Shown one piece after another: positions 56,284 through 64,000 of a stretch of 64,000 nucleotides of DNA. Origin of the DNA: Hyphomicrobium_A sp963726795 (GTDB lineage Bacteria > Pseudomonadota > Alphaproteobacteria > Rhizobiales > Hyphomicrobiaceae); contig CAVSDD010000004.1 in NCBI GenBank assembly GCA_963726795.1, positions 1-64,000 on the forward strand, written 5' to 3'. Made by a program: the position numbers and the translations under genes. The notes beneath the pieces were generated by a model that had not been told where the DNA came from, did no database searches, and saw nothing but the letters and a program-made list of their open reading frames with translations. How positions within the stretch are numbered: the stretch's first letter is position 1; each line of letters opens with the position of its first letter.

Positions 56284-57210
56284 ATGAATTCCCGGGTCGT
56301 ATTCGCGGTTGGCTTGGCTTTAGCCGCCGGCATGCCGTGTGCAGGTCAAGCGGCCGATGCGGCGCTCGCTCCGCTCGGCAGCGTCGTTCAGTCGGCCCGC
56401 GCCGCCGCACCGGTCATTCAGGTGCGCACCCGCAAATCCAAGAGCGTTGGAACGCGCGAGACCTCGCCGGAGGCGACGGGCGCCGTTCCCGGCAAGGCAT
56501 CGAGCAACGGCGAGGTGCTGTTTGGCGTGCAGGATGTCGGGTTCCTCGTCGACCGCGACATCATCCGTGTCGGCAAGGAGGTCGGCAAGTTCGACCGCAT
56601 CCGCCTGCGCGTGCTCAAGAACGACATCTACGTCACGGACCTCAAGGCCGTGTACGAGAACGGCGACACCGAAAGCCTGCTCACCGACACCAAGATCGAG
56701 TCCGGACGCAAGACCGATTGGATCGACCTGAAGCACAAGGACTTCATCAAGGAGATCCAGCTCGTCTACCGTTCCAAGCCAGACTTCAAGGGCGAGGCAC
56801 GCGTGGAAGTCTTCGGCGAGTACGCGGACGGCTGGCTCGGGCCCAACGGCGAAGGCAACAAGTACAACAATGGCTGGGTGCTGCTCGGCACCGACACAGC
56901 CGGCTCGATCGGCTTCGACAAGGTGAAAATTCCGGTCGGCAAGAACGAGGGCGGGTTCAAGCAGATCAAGGTGGCGGTCAAGGATCGCGATGTGACCATG
57001 ACCGATCTGGCCGTTGTGTACGACGACGGCTCCAAGGACCAGCTTGAAGGCGATCGCACCAAGATCGAAGCGGACAAGGCCTTTGGCCCTGTCGATCTGA
57101 AGAAGGACGGCCCGATCAAAGAGGTTCAGGCGACATGGCGCTCGCGCGCGTTCGCAACGTCCAAGCGCGATCGGGCCTACGCCACGGTCGAGGTCTGGGG
57201 CCACCACTGA
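56284..57210 (+). CDS. Exported DUF2541-like protein with two repeats
   Basis: This is a 308-residue protein with the signal peptide MNSRVVFAVGLALAAGMPCAGQA. The mature part contains two homologous halves: GVQDVGFLVDRDIIRVGKE...FDRIRLRVLKNDIYVTDLKAVYENG, and WVLLGTDTAGSIGFDKVKIP...FKQIKVAVKDRDVTMTDLAVVYDDG. Each looks like a beta-sandwich of DUF2541 type. It is probably periplasmic, of unknown function. The gene converges on ppc. Confidence 0.7.
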   Translation: MNSRVVFAVGLALAAGMPCAGQAADAALAPLGSVVQSARAAAPVIQVRTRKSKSVGTRETSPEATGAVPGKASSNGEVLFGVQDVGFLVDRDIIRVGKEVGKFDRIRLRVLKNDIYVTDLKAVYENGDTESLLTDTKIESGRKTDWIDLKHKDFIKEIQLVYRSKPDFKGEARVEVFGEYADGWLGPNGEGNKYNNGWVLLGTDTAGSIGFDKVKIPVGKNEGGFKQIKVAVKDRDVTMTDLAVVYDDGSKDQLEGDRTKIEADKAFGPVDLKKDGPIKEVQATWRSRAFATSKRDRAYATVEVWGHH

Positions 57211-57247
57211 GGCTGGCGCCTCTCACGCGCACGACGGGAGCTCTAGG

Positions 57248-60085
57248 TCAGCCGAACGCGCCCCAGTGGTGCGAGATGCCGGTGCCGATCTCGCGCACCA
57301 TCTCGTAGGCGGCCTCCATCGGACGCAGGATCTCGGTCTCGATCCGCTTGTAGTCGTCGATGCTGTAGGGCCGATAGCTCGCGGGCTCCTGGAAATCGGA
57401 AGCGGCCCCCGGCTCGCGCGCGCGATGCGGGAACGCCTGACGCATGAAGCCCACGACCTCGGGGATCTCGAGCCCCAGGGCCTGGCGGAAAATCTGCTCA
57501 TACGACACGTCGTTCGTCGTGGTGAAGCGCGGCAGCTGCGCGGCCAGGATGAAAATGCGCATGATGAAGGTGAGCCGGATCGCCTGCAGCAAATCGAGCT
57601 CGAGGCGCACGTCGTCGGGCACCTTGCCGCCTTCGAGCCCGATGTCTTCCAGCAGCGAATGCAACTCGATCGCGTCGAGCCGCAGGTGATGCGCGAGCCC
57701 GTTGATCGCGCCCGCGCGATCATCCTCCAGCAGCCGCGTCGCGAGCGTCTTGAAGGGTGCTTCGAGCTGCGGTTCGCGCCCCCAGGCCGCGCGCAACGCC
57801 CAGAAGCCCGCATCGAACGGCGCGGCGTTGGCGCCGACGGCGTTGAGGCTCGACAGCTGCTTGGCGCGCGCGATCATCTCGATCAGCAGCTTGAGGCGCG
57901 GGGAGCGCTTTGCCAGCTCGACGAAACGCTCGCGCTCGGAGCCGACCGCGGCGCCCAGGCCCGAGACGACGTTGGCGACGTAGCCGAACTGCTGCAGGAT
58001 CGCGTTATTGGGGATCGCGCGCATGCGGGCTGGATCGCCACGCTCGGAAGCATGATCGCCCTGGCGCTTCACCGGGCGCGATCCGGTCCTGAACAGGAGG
58101 TTTGCCCCGAACGCGCCGAGCAAGGCCCGGTAGCCCGGATGCGCGAAGAGGTGCTGCTGGTAGCCGCGCAAGCGCAGCTGGAAATCCAGCGCCAGGTTGT
58201 TGTCGCTGTAGAAGGGGTCCTCGCCCTCGCCCGGATCGCGGCCGCTCATGACGACCGTCGTCAGGACGCGCTCGGCGAACTCCCTGTTGGCGAAGAATAG
58301 ATACCCGTCGCCGCCCTGGAAGCTCGTCTCGTGCTTGACCGGCATCTCGTTGCGGAAAAAGCGCCAGCGCGCCTCGCCCGAGAACACATAGCGCAGGCGT
58401 CTGCGCACCGGCCCGGGGAACGCGCCGCGCCCCATGCTTTCGCCGTGCGTGGAGAAAATGAGCGTCTCGACGCCGGGAAGCATTGCCTTGTGCACGACCT
58501 CGGCCAGCGTCAGGTGCAGCCGCTCGTGCGCTAGCCCGGCGGCGATCTGCCCGATGAAGCGTCCCGCATCCGAATAGCCGGTCTGCACGCACAAGCGTCC
58601 GCGGCCACGGACGTAATCGCGATAGGCCTCCTCCTTCAGAAGCCGCTCGATGACGCGGCCTCCGGTTTCGAGCGCGGCCGGTGTTTCAAACAGCGGCGAG
58701 ATGTCGACGATCTTGTCGACGCCGAACAGCTTGGCGAAAAATACCGCGATGAGCAGCGTGGCGGGGCTTTCGCATTCGGCGATCAGATAGCGGATCGGCG
58801 TGTCGCTATCGACGTGCTTGGCAATCTGCGCGGCAAGCGCGAATTGCCGGATGGCGGTGGCGGTTTCCAGGTCGAGCGTTTCGAAATTGACGCTCTCGGG
58901 CTTTGCCGTGCGGATCATCTCGACGATGCGCGCCAGCGCCTGCCGCTCGGTCAAGTCTCGTGTCCACGGCTCGTGCACGAACGCGCGGAAGGCGTTGTTG
59001 ATCTGCACGGCGTTGACGCGCAGGTGGATATGCGACGTGCCGAGCCCCGTCGCCTGCAGCAGGCCGGAAAGCGCGGCAACGGCGCTTTTGGCGTCGCGAT
59101 TTGGGGCTACGGCGACGAGCGCGTCGAGGAGCGCGATCAGCGGCTCGGCGGAGACGAGGTTGTAGCCCTCGGGCCGCGTTATGACGTTTGCTGCCTGTGC
59201 AAGCGTGAAGCCGCCCGAGCCGACCTCGGACAACGCGGCGATCTGCTCGTCGACGTCGGCGATAGCGAGATCGAGCTTGCCGGTGAGCTGGCGCGAGAGC
59301 CGCAGCACTTCTCCGTCGTCGCCGAGTTTGCCTTTCAGCTCGAGAAAGCGCTCGCGGATGTCGTTGAGCGCCGCTCTCTTTTCGCGCACGCGCACGAGAA
59401 ACGAGAACGTCCAGGCGATGTCGTTACGCCCGTCGAGATCGTAGCCGACCCAGGAAGCGAGTGTGGCGAGTTGCGGCTTCACGGTGAAGGCCTGGTCGCC
59501 GAACGCGCCGGTCGCCGCTGTAAAGAAGCGCCCCAGAAGGTCAACGTAGGCATCGCGCAGGTTGCCGATCGCGGCCTGCGCGCTCGCGTGCTCATAGTCG
59601 AGCGTGACGGGGATGTCGGGGCGGTGCGGCGTGCCGATGATCTGGTTCTCAGGCCCGCCGGCAAGGGCGATATGCGCCATGCGCTCGGACAGCTCGGCCG
59701 ACAAGCCGAAGGTCGGATGCGCCGTCAGCACGATGCCGGTGCGCGCCCGCTCCCACCGCGCCTTGAAGGCGGCGAAGTCGCCCGACTTCGCCGTGCCGGC
59801 GACGAAATCGGTGAAGTCGGCGGTGGTTTCGGCATCGTCGACGTAGCCGATCCGCTCGCGCAGGTAGCGCGCGCGGTGCACGCAGGCGCGGTCCATCAGC
59901 CGGGTTGAAAGCGCGCGCAAATCCTCGACGCTGATCGCGCCCGCTTCGAGCCGGCGCGAGAGGTCGAACGCGAGATTGACGATCGGATTGAGAGCCGGTG
60001 TATCGGGAATTTGCGTGCGCAGCGCGCGCAGCTCATCGCGCAGCTGGAACTCGTCGAGGGTGCCGGGCGTCGCCTTTTCCTGCAT
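57248..60085 (-). CDS. ppc: Phosphoenolpyruvate carboxylase (divergent, methylotroph type)
   Basis: This carboxylates PEP to oxaloacetate, the carbon-fixing step of the serine cycle. It is about 945 residues long. Signature regions are recognisable but divergent: LTAHPTFGLS replaces the usual HPTE, TGYSDAGRFIGQIAAGL corresponds to GYSDSxKDAG, and FSTHGESMGRGAFPG stands for FHGRGGTxGRGG. The C-terminus ends HHWGAFG rather than the common NTG. ATG 60085 is preferred, with GGAG 6 bases upstream; GTG 60097 is the alternative. It follows mtkB after a hairpin and is in the usual serine-cycle neighbourhood, so the function is secure despite divergence. Confidence 0.88.
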   Translation of the reverse strand: MQEKATPGTLDEFQLRDELRALRTQIPDTPALNPIVNLAFDLSRRLEAGAISVEDLRALSTRLMDRACVHRARYLRERIGYVDDAETTADFTDFVAGTAKSGDFAAFKARWERARTGIVLTAHPTFGLSAELSERMAHIALAGGPENQIIGTPHRPDIPVTLDYEHASAQAAIGNLRDAYVDLLGRFFTAATGAFGDQAFTVKPQLATLASWVGYDLDGRNDIAWTFSFLVRVREKRAALNDIRERFLELKGKLGDDGEVLRLSRQLTGKLDLAIADVDEQIAALSEVGSGGFTLAQAANVITRPEGYNLVSAEPLIALLDALVAVAPNRDAKSAVAALSGLLQATGLGTSHIHLRVNAVQINNAFRAFVHEPWTRDLTERQALARIVEMIRTAKPESVNFETLDLETATAIRQFALAAQIAKHVDSDTPIRYLIAECESPATLLIAVFFAKLFGVDKIVDISPLFETPAALETGGRVIERLLKEEAYRDYVRGRGRLCVQTGYSDAGRFIGQIAAGLAHERLHLTLAEVVHKAMLPGVETLIFSTHGESMGRGAFPGPVRRRLRYVFSGEARWRFFRNEMPVKHETSFQGGDGYLFFANREFAERVLTTVVMSGRDPGEGEDPFYSDNNLALDFQLRLRGYQQHLFAHPGYRALLGAFGANLLFRTGSRPVKRQGDHASERGDPARMRAIPNNAILQQFGYVANVVSGLGAAVGSERERFVELAKRSPRLKLLIEMIARAKQLSSLNAVGANAAPFDAGFWALRAAWGREPQLEAPFKTLATRLLEDDRAGAINGLAHHLRLDAIELHSLLEDIGLEGGKVPDDVRLELDLLQAIRLTFIMRIFILAAQLPRFTTTNDVSYEQIFRQALGLEIPEVVGFMRQAFPHRAREPGAASDFQEPASYRPYSIDDYKRIETEILRPMEAAYEMVREIGTGISHHWGAFG

Positions 60086-60182
60086 TACCGTCTCCACGCT
60101 TTGCGGAGCCTTGCCCCGTCTTGTGGCGCCGGGACCATGAGCCGCCAGCCGATCGCGAAGAGGTCATACGCTTGGACAAAGC

Positions 60183-60215
60183 TTGGGGGCCCGCCGGGTT
60201 CCCGGCAGGCCCCAA
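60183..60215 (-). terminator. Hairpin between mtkB and ppc
   Basis: An imperfect GC-rich stem (TTGGGG-GCC-GCCGGG with its complement) around a short loop lies 5 bases after the mtkB stop on the minus strand. It could terminate or attenuate transcription before ppc, tuning subunit ratios. Confidence 0.5.
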
Positions 60216-60219
60216 ACTC

Positions 60220-61119
60220 TCAAGCGACCTTCCTCAGAGCAGACACGACACCAGCAACCGTCGAGCCCATCTCCGATGGCGTCGGTGCGATTGTGACGCC
60301 GCAACTCTTAAGGATCTCCACTTTCTCGGGCGCCAATTCGCCGAACGCCGAGATGATCGCGCCGGCGTGGCCCATCTTGCGGCCCTTCGGCGCCGAGAGC
60401 CCGGCGATGTAGGCGATGACCGGCTTCTTCATGTTGTCGCGCGCGTATTGCCCGCCTTCCGCTTCCTGCGGACCGCCGATCTCGCCGATCATCAGGATCG
60501 CATCCGTCTCGGGATCCTTCTCGAACAGCTCGAGGACATCGCGGAACGAGCTGCCGTTGATCGGGTCGCCGCCGATGCCGACGCTGGTCGAAATGCCGAT
60601 CCCGAGCGCCTTCATCTGCGAAGCGGCCTCATAGCCGAGCGTGCCGGAGCGGCCGATGATGCCGACGCGGCCCGGAGCGTAGATGTGGCCCGGCATGATG
60701 CCGAGCATGGCTTTGCCGGGGCTGATGGTGCCGGCGCAGTTGGGACCCGTCAGCACCATGCGGTTCTCTTTCTTGTAGCGGCGCATGTAGCGTTTGACGC
60801 GGATCATATCCTGGGCGGGAATGCCGTCGGTGATGCACACGCAATACTTGATGCCGCCGTCGGCTGCTTCCATGATCGCGTCAGCAGCGAAGGGCGGCGG
60901 CACGAACACGATCGATGCCTCCGCGCCCGTCTCCTCGACGGCACCTTTGACGGTGTTGAACACCGGGCGCCCGAGGTGGGTGGTGCCGCCCTTGCCGGGC
61001 GTGACGCCGCCAACGACGTTGGTGCCGTAGTCGATCATCTCCTGGGCGTGGAAGGTGCCGATGCGGCCCGTGAATCCCTGGATCAGGATCGGTGTGTTTT
61101 CATTGATGAAGATGGCCAT
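60220..61119 (-). CDS. mtkB: Malate-CoA ligase (malate thiokinase) alpha subunit
   Basis: This is a SucD-like subunit of 299 residues. The CoA-binding Rossmann part is ILIQGFTGRIGTFHAQEMIDYG and the phospho-histidine is in RKMGHAGAII. GPNCAGTISPGKAMLGIMPG is the second CoA motif. The adjacent ATP-grasp subunit and malyl-CoA lyase identify the pair as malate thiokinase rather than succinyl-CoA synthetase. It converts malate, CoA and ATP to malyl-CoA. It starts 12 bases after the mtkA stop. Confidence 0.9.
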   Translation of the reverse strand: MAIFINENTPILIQGFTGRIGTFHAQEMIDYGTNVVGGVTPGKGGTTHLGRPVFNTVKGAVEETGAEASIVFVPPPFAADAIMEAADGGIKYCVCITDGIPAQDMIRVKRYMRRYKKENRMVLTGPNCAGTISPGKAMLGIMPGHIYAPGRVGIIGRSGTLGYEAASQMKALGIGISTSVGIGGDPINGSSFRDVLELFEKDPETDAILMIGEIGGPQEAEGGQYARDNMKKPVIAYIAGLSAPKGRKMGHAGAIISAFGELAPEKVEILKSCGVTIAPTPSEMGSTVAGVVSALRKVA

Positions 61120-61131
61120 GTGAGCGTTTCC

Positions 61132-62304
61132 CTAGCGAACGGTGTTCTTGGCGGCGGCGACGGCTTTTTGCGCCGCTTCGGCCAGCGTTTCCGCGGTGAT
61201 GACGGTGAGGCCGCTTTCATTGAGAATACGACGGCCTTCCTCGACGTTGGTTCCGGCGAGACGAACCACCACGGGCATCTTGATGTGGAGCTCGGTGATG
61301 GCGTCGACCACGCCCTTGGCGACCCAGTCGCAGCGGTTGATGCCCGCGAACACGTTGAGCAGCAGCGCCTTGACCTTCTTGTCCTTGAGTACCGCCTTGA
61401 ACGACTTCGCGACGCGCTCGGGGCTCGCGCCACCGCCGATGTCGAGGAAGTTTGCAGGCTCACCGCCCGCAAGCTTGATCATGTCCAGCGTCGCCATCGC
61501 GAGGCCGGCGCCGTTCACGACGCAACCGATGTCGCCATCGAGGCCGACGTAGGCGAGGCCGCGATCGGAAGCGTACGTCTCGCGCGGGTCCTCCTGGCTC
61601 TTGTCGCGGAGCTCAGCGATGTGCGGGCGGCGGAACAGCGCGTTGTCGTCGAACGACATCTTGGCGTCGAGCGCGAACAGCTGCTTGTCCTTGGTGATCA
61701 CCAGCGGGTTGATCTCGACCATGGTCGCGTCGAGGTCGCGGAACGCGCGGTAGGTTCCGAGGATCGTGGGGACGAGCTTGTTGATGATCTCGGGATCAAC
61801 GCCAAGTCCGTAGGCGACCTCGCGTGCCTGGAACGCCTGCATGCCGACGGCGGGGTCGACCACGACGCGGATGATGGTGTCGGGCTGGCTGGCGGAAATC
61901 TCCTCGATCTCCATGCCGCCCGCCGCCGAAGCGATGACCATGATGCGCTCAGTGGCGCGGTCCATCACGAAGGCCAGGTAGATTTCCTTGGCGATGTCGG
62001 ACGCTTCCTCGATGTAGAGGCGCGACACGAGCTTGCCGGACGGCCCGGTCTGGTGCGTCACGAGCTTCTTGCCGAGCAGGTCCTCGGCGGCGCGCTCAAG
62101 CTCGGTGTCCGTCGTGCAGACCTTGATGCCGCCGGCCTTGCCGCGCGCACCGGAATGGATCTGTGCCTTGACGACCCATTTGCTGCCGCCGATCTCGGTG
62201 GCGCGATAGGTCGCCTGCTCGGGGCTGTAGGCGAGGCCGCCGCGCGGGATCGGCACGCCGAACTTCGAAAGCAGCTCTTTGGCCTGGTATTCGTGGATAT
62301 CCAT
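61132..62304 (-). CDS. mtkA: Malate-CoA ligase (malate thiokinase) beta subunit
   Basis: This ATP-grasp subunit of 390 residues starts MDIHEYQAKELLSKFGVPIP, with AGGGAGA upstream of ATG 62304. KAQIHSGARGKAGG, VEINPLVITKD, DGDIGCVVNGAGLAMATLDM and ANFLDIGGGASPERV are the conserved SucC-type motifs. It is co-transcribed with mclA (32 bases upstream) and mtkB. Confidence 0.92.
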   Translation of the reverse strand: MDIHEYQAKELLSKFGVPIPRGGLAYSPEQATYRATEIGGSKWVVKAQIHSGARGKAGGIKVCTTDTELERAAEDLLGKKLVTHQTGPSGKLVSRLYIEEASDIAKEIYLAFVMDRATERIMVIASAAGGMEIEEISASQPDTIIRVVVDPAVGMQAFQAREVAYGLGVDPEIINKLVPTILGTYRAFRDLDATMVEINPLVITKDKQLFALDAKMSFDDNALFRRPHIAELRDKSQEDPRETYASDRGLAYVGLDGDIGCVVNGAGLAMATLDMIKLAGGEPANFLDIGGGASPERVAKSFKAVLKDKKVKALLLNVFAGINRCDWVAKGVVDAITELHIKMPVVVRLAGTNVEEGRRILNESGLTVITAETLAEAAQKAVAAAKNTVR

Positions 62305-62335
62305 TATTGTCTCCCTAGACTGTTTGTTGTCCGGC

Positions 62336-63292
62336 TCAGGCCGATTGACGTGCGGCGGAAGCCTTGATGGCGGCGGCGGTGGCGATGAGGTTCTTCGCCA
62401 TCTTCTCGGAGGCGGCGTCGATCATCTTGCCATCGAGCGAAGCAGCGCCCTTGCCCTGCGCCTCGGCCTCCTTGAGGGCCACGATGATGCGCTCGGCGCG
62501 CTCGACCTCCTTGGCGGTGGGCGAGAACACGGCGTTGGCGAGCTCGATCTGCGAGGGATGAATCGCCCACTTGCCTTCGATGCCGAGCGCGGCGGCGCGC
62601 TTGGCGCCGGCGGTGTAGCCATCGGGATCGGAGAAGTCACCGAACGGACCATCGATCGGGCGCAGGCCGTAGGCGCGGCAGGCAACTGTCATGCGCGAGA
62701 GCGCGAAGTGCCACTGGTCGCCCGGATAGTCGGGGTTGAGACCGCCGATGACGACGGTACGTGCCTTGTTGAAGGCGGCGTAGTCGGCGACGCCGAAGTG
62801 CATGGCTTCGAGGCGGCTCGGCGCGGCGGCAATCGCTTCGACGTTGGCCATGCCGAGCGGCGTTTCGATCAGGGCTTCGGTCGCGACCTTGTTGGTGAGA
62901 CCCTTCGCAACCTCGATCTGGCTGACGATGCACTCGACGGTGTAGACGTCGGCGGGAACGCCGACCTTGGGGATCAGGATGGTGTCGAGCTTGGAGCCGG
63001 CCTGCTCCATGATGTCGACGACGTCGCGATACATGTAGTGCGTGTCGAGGCCGTTGATGCGCACCGAGATGGTCTTGCCGGCGCCCTTCCAGTCGATGTC
63101 GTTCAACGCCTGGATGATGTTCTTGCGCGCCTGCTCCTTGTCGGGCGGCGCCACGGCGTCCTCGCAATCGAGGAAGATGTAATCGGCTGCGCTCTTGACC
63201 GCCTTCTCGATCATCGTGGGGTTGGAGCCCGGCACGGCGAGTTCACTGCGCTGCAGGCGAGCATTGCGCAGGGGATAGAGTGTGTAGCTCAT
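62336..63292 (-). CDS. mclA: Malyl-CoA lyase
   Basis: This cleaves malyl-CoA to acetyl-CoA and glyoxylate, closing the serine cycle. It is a CitE-like TIM barrel of 318 residues with RSELAVPGSNPTMIEKA (CoA/oxalate-binding Arg), FLDCEDAVAP (metal Asp/Glu), LIPKVG, ALIETPLGMANVEAI and KWAIHPSQIELAN. It is intact and first in the mcl-mtkA-mtkB order. About 480 bases of upstream sequence separate it from a LuxR-type regulator on the same strand. Confidence 0.94.
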   Translation of the reverse strand: MSYTLYPLRNARLQRSELAVPGSNPTMIEKAVKSAADYIFLDCEDAVAPPDKEQARKNIIQALNDIDWKGAGKTISVRINGLDTHYMYRDVVDIMEQAGSKLDTILIPKVGVPADVYTVECIVSQIEVAKGLTNKVATEALIETPLGMANVEAIAAAPSRLEAMHFGVADYAAFNKARTVVIGGLNPDYPGDQWHFALSRMTVACRAYGLRPIDGPFGDFSDPDGYTAGAKRAAALGIEGKWAIHPSQIELANAVFSPTAKEVERAERIIVALKEAEAQGKGAASLDGKMIDAASEKMAKNLIATAAAIKASAARQSA

Positions 63293-63771
63293 CGAAGGCG
63301 TTCCTCTCGGTTCTTGATTTTGGGCAGCAGTTTACGGCCGCGGGCCATGAGCCAGCGGCGAGTGTCGTGAACTCGTTGTGATGAAGTGACTGCGCGCGCC
63401 AGCGACGCGCGATCCATTCGGGATGCGGATCTCGGCGGGGATCATGGGACAAGCGGCAACAGGACAAACGGCGACGGGCATGCTCAAGCGTTTCCTCCCG
63501 AGCAGCCGTCTTGGATTTGCACCGCGCTTTGGCTCGCAACTTCTGCAACGCAAAAGCGGCCCGCCCCATGCGCGATGCGGACGCCTCGCGTGGAAGCGTC
63601 CGGCAGCGACTGTCCCGGAGCCAAAGTGTCTCTTGTCAGGCGCGATTGCGCAACACCCGAATGGGCACAACAGCGGCGCGGGCCGGGTAGTGTCCGCCCT
63701 AGGCTTCGGGGTAGTCGCTACTACCCAGGGGCGTCCATCGCGCAACCGCTAACGCGGCCGCCGACATGTGC
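63293..63771. other. Intergenic region upstream of mclA
   Basis: I find no gene in these 479 bases; open frames on both strands lack protein-like composition. It should contain the promoter of the serine-cycle operon. No palindrome of note was seen. Confidence 0.5.
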
Positions 63772-64000
63772 TCAGCGATTTTCCATCGTCGTCGACATAT
63801 AGAGTGCGACCGCCATCGCGCGATTGCTGACGCCGAGCTTATCGTAGAGGTTCTTCAGGTGATACTTGACGGTATTGCGCGAGATGCCGGTGCGCGATGC
63901 GATCTGCAGATTGGTCCAGCCGTTGGCGAGCGCGACGAGCAGCTCGCGCTCACGCGCCGTCAGCTCGCTCAGCGGATCTTGCGTGAGCGTCTGCACATCG
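63772..64000 (-). CDS. LuxR-type regulator, C-terminal HTH (continues past window end)
   Basis: The reading is open through base 64000 on the minus strand and ends at 63772. The visible 75 residues are a LuxR helix-turn-helix: LTARERELLVALANGWTNLQ, IASRTGISRNTVKYHLKNLY and DKLGVSNRAMAVALYM. GTG 63996 is available but probably not the true start, since such HTHs normally follow a sensor or receiver domain. It lies upstream of mclA in the same orientation and might regulate it. Confidence 0.8.
   Translation of the reverse strand, partial: DVQTLTQDPLSELTARERELLVALANGWTNLQIASRTGISRNTVKYHLKNLYDKLGVSNRAMAVALYMSTTMENR

Noticed and set aside
59998..62367. 789-codon plus-strand open frame
   Set aside because: It is antisense to ppc, mtkB and mtkA. 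The translation is His/Arg/Asp-rich without motifs, and long shadow frames are expected opposite GC-rich genes.
62279..63370. 363-codon plus-strand frame opposite mclA
   Set aside because: It is a shadow of malyl-CoA lyase; the Gly/Asp-rich translation has no family motif.

Overview
The window is GC-rich alphaproteobacterial DNA, most likely from a methylotroph of the Hyphomicrobiales. The right-hand end carries malyl-CoA lyase, both malate thiokinase subunits and a PEP carboxylase (a serine-cycle block). A 401-residue NAD-dependent formate dehydrogenase lies upstream. The housekeeping genes (hemC, folD, yggT, yifB, cioAB) fit the same assignment.

Layout. (1) 1-2265, plus strand: a SCO1/SenC-like gene and a sensor histidine kinase that stops abruptly inside its ATPase domain. 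(2) 2266-10987, minus strand: one tightly packed operon, read from its promoter as cyclase-family hydrolase, cupin, short-chain reductase, 3-hydroxyacyl-CoA-dehydrogenase-like enzyme, BKACE (broken), DAPG/phloretin-type hydrolase, livK, livH, livM, livG, livF. A divergent IclR regulator follows, with two palindromes in the shared promoter region. I read this as an acylphloroglucinol/phloroglucinol uptake and reductive ring-opening pathway. (3) 12-23 kb: hemC, small membrane and exported proteins, decayed genes, and remnants of an integrated element (primase-like C-termini, small zinc-binding proteins). (4) 23134-24703: an IS5-type element whose insertion splits a small gene. (5) 25-33 kb: a class III cyclase/ATPase/TPR regulator, a large ELWxxDGT/VCBS repeat protein and small exported proteins. 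(6) 34-39 kb: formate dehydrogenase, a hydrolase, and a putative RiPP locus with twin 35-residue precursors, a nucleotidyltransferase and an HPr-kinase-like remnant. (7) 39-57 kb: glutaredoxin-MauE fusion, tRNA-Ala, yggT-DUF167-folD, a four-helix-bundle gene inside 29-bp inverted repeats, yifB, a PP2C/FHA/FHA/kinase-WD40 signalling module, cyanide-insensitive bd oxidase, and envelope proteins. (8) 57-64 kb: ppc, mtkB, mtkA, mclA and the 3' end of a LuxR-type regulator.

A striking technical feature is that nearly every gene before about 33 kb that lies in certain blocks carries single-base frameshifts. Almost all of those I could resolve are one-base insertions, whereas I see none from 34 to 64 kb. 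I therefore treat single-base shifts as probable sequence errors and list those genes as CDS. 'Pseudogene' is reserved for genes that are truncated, internally deleted or split. Coordinates of frameshifted genes span the whole reconstructed gene.
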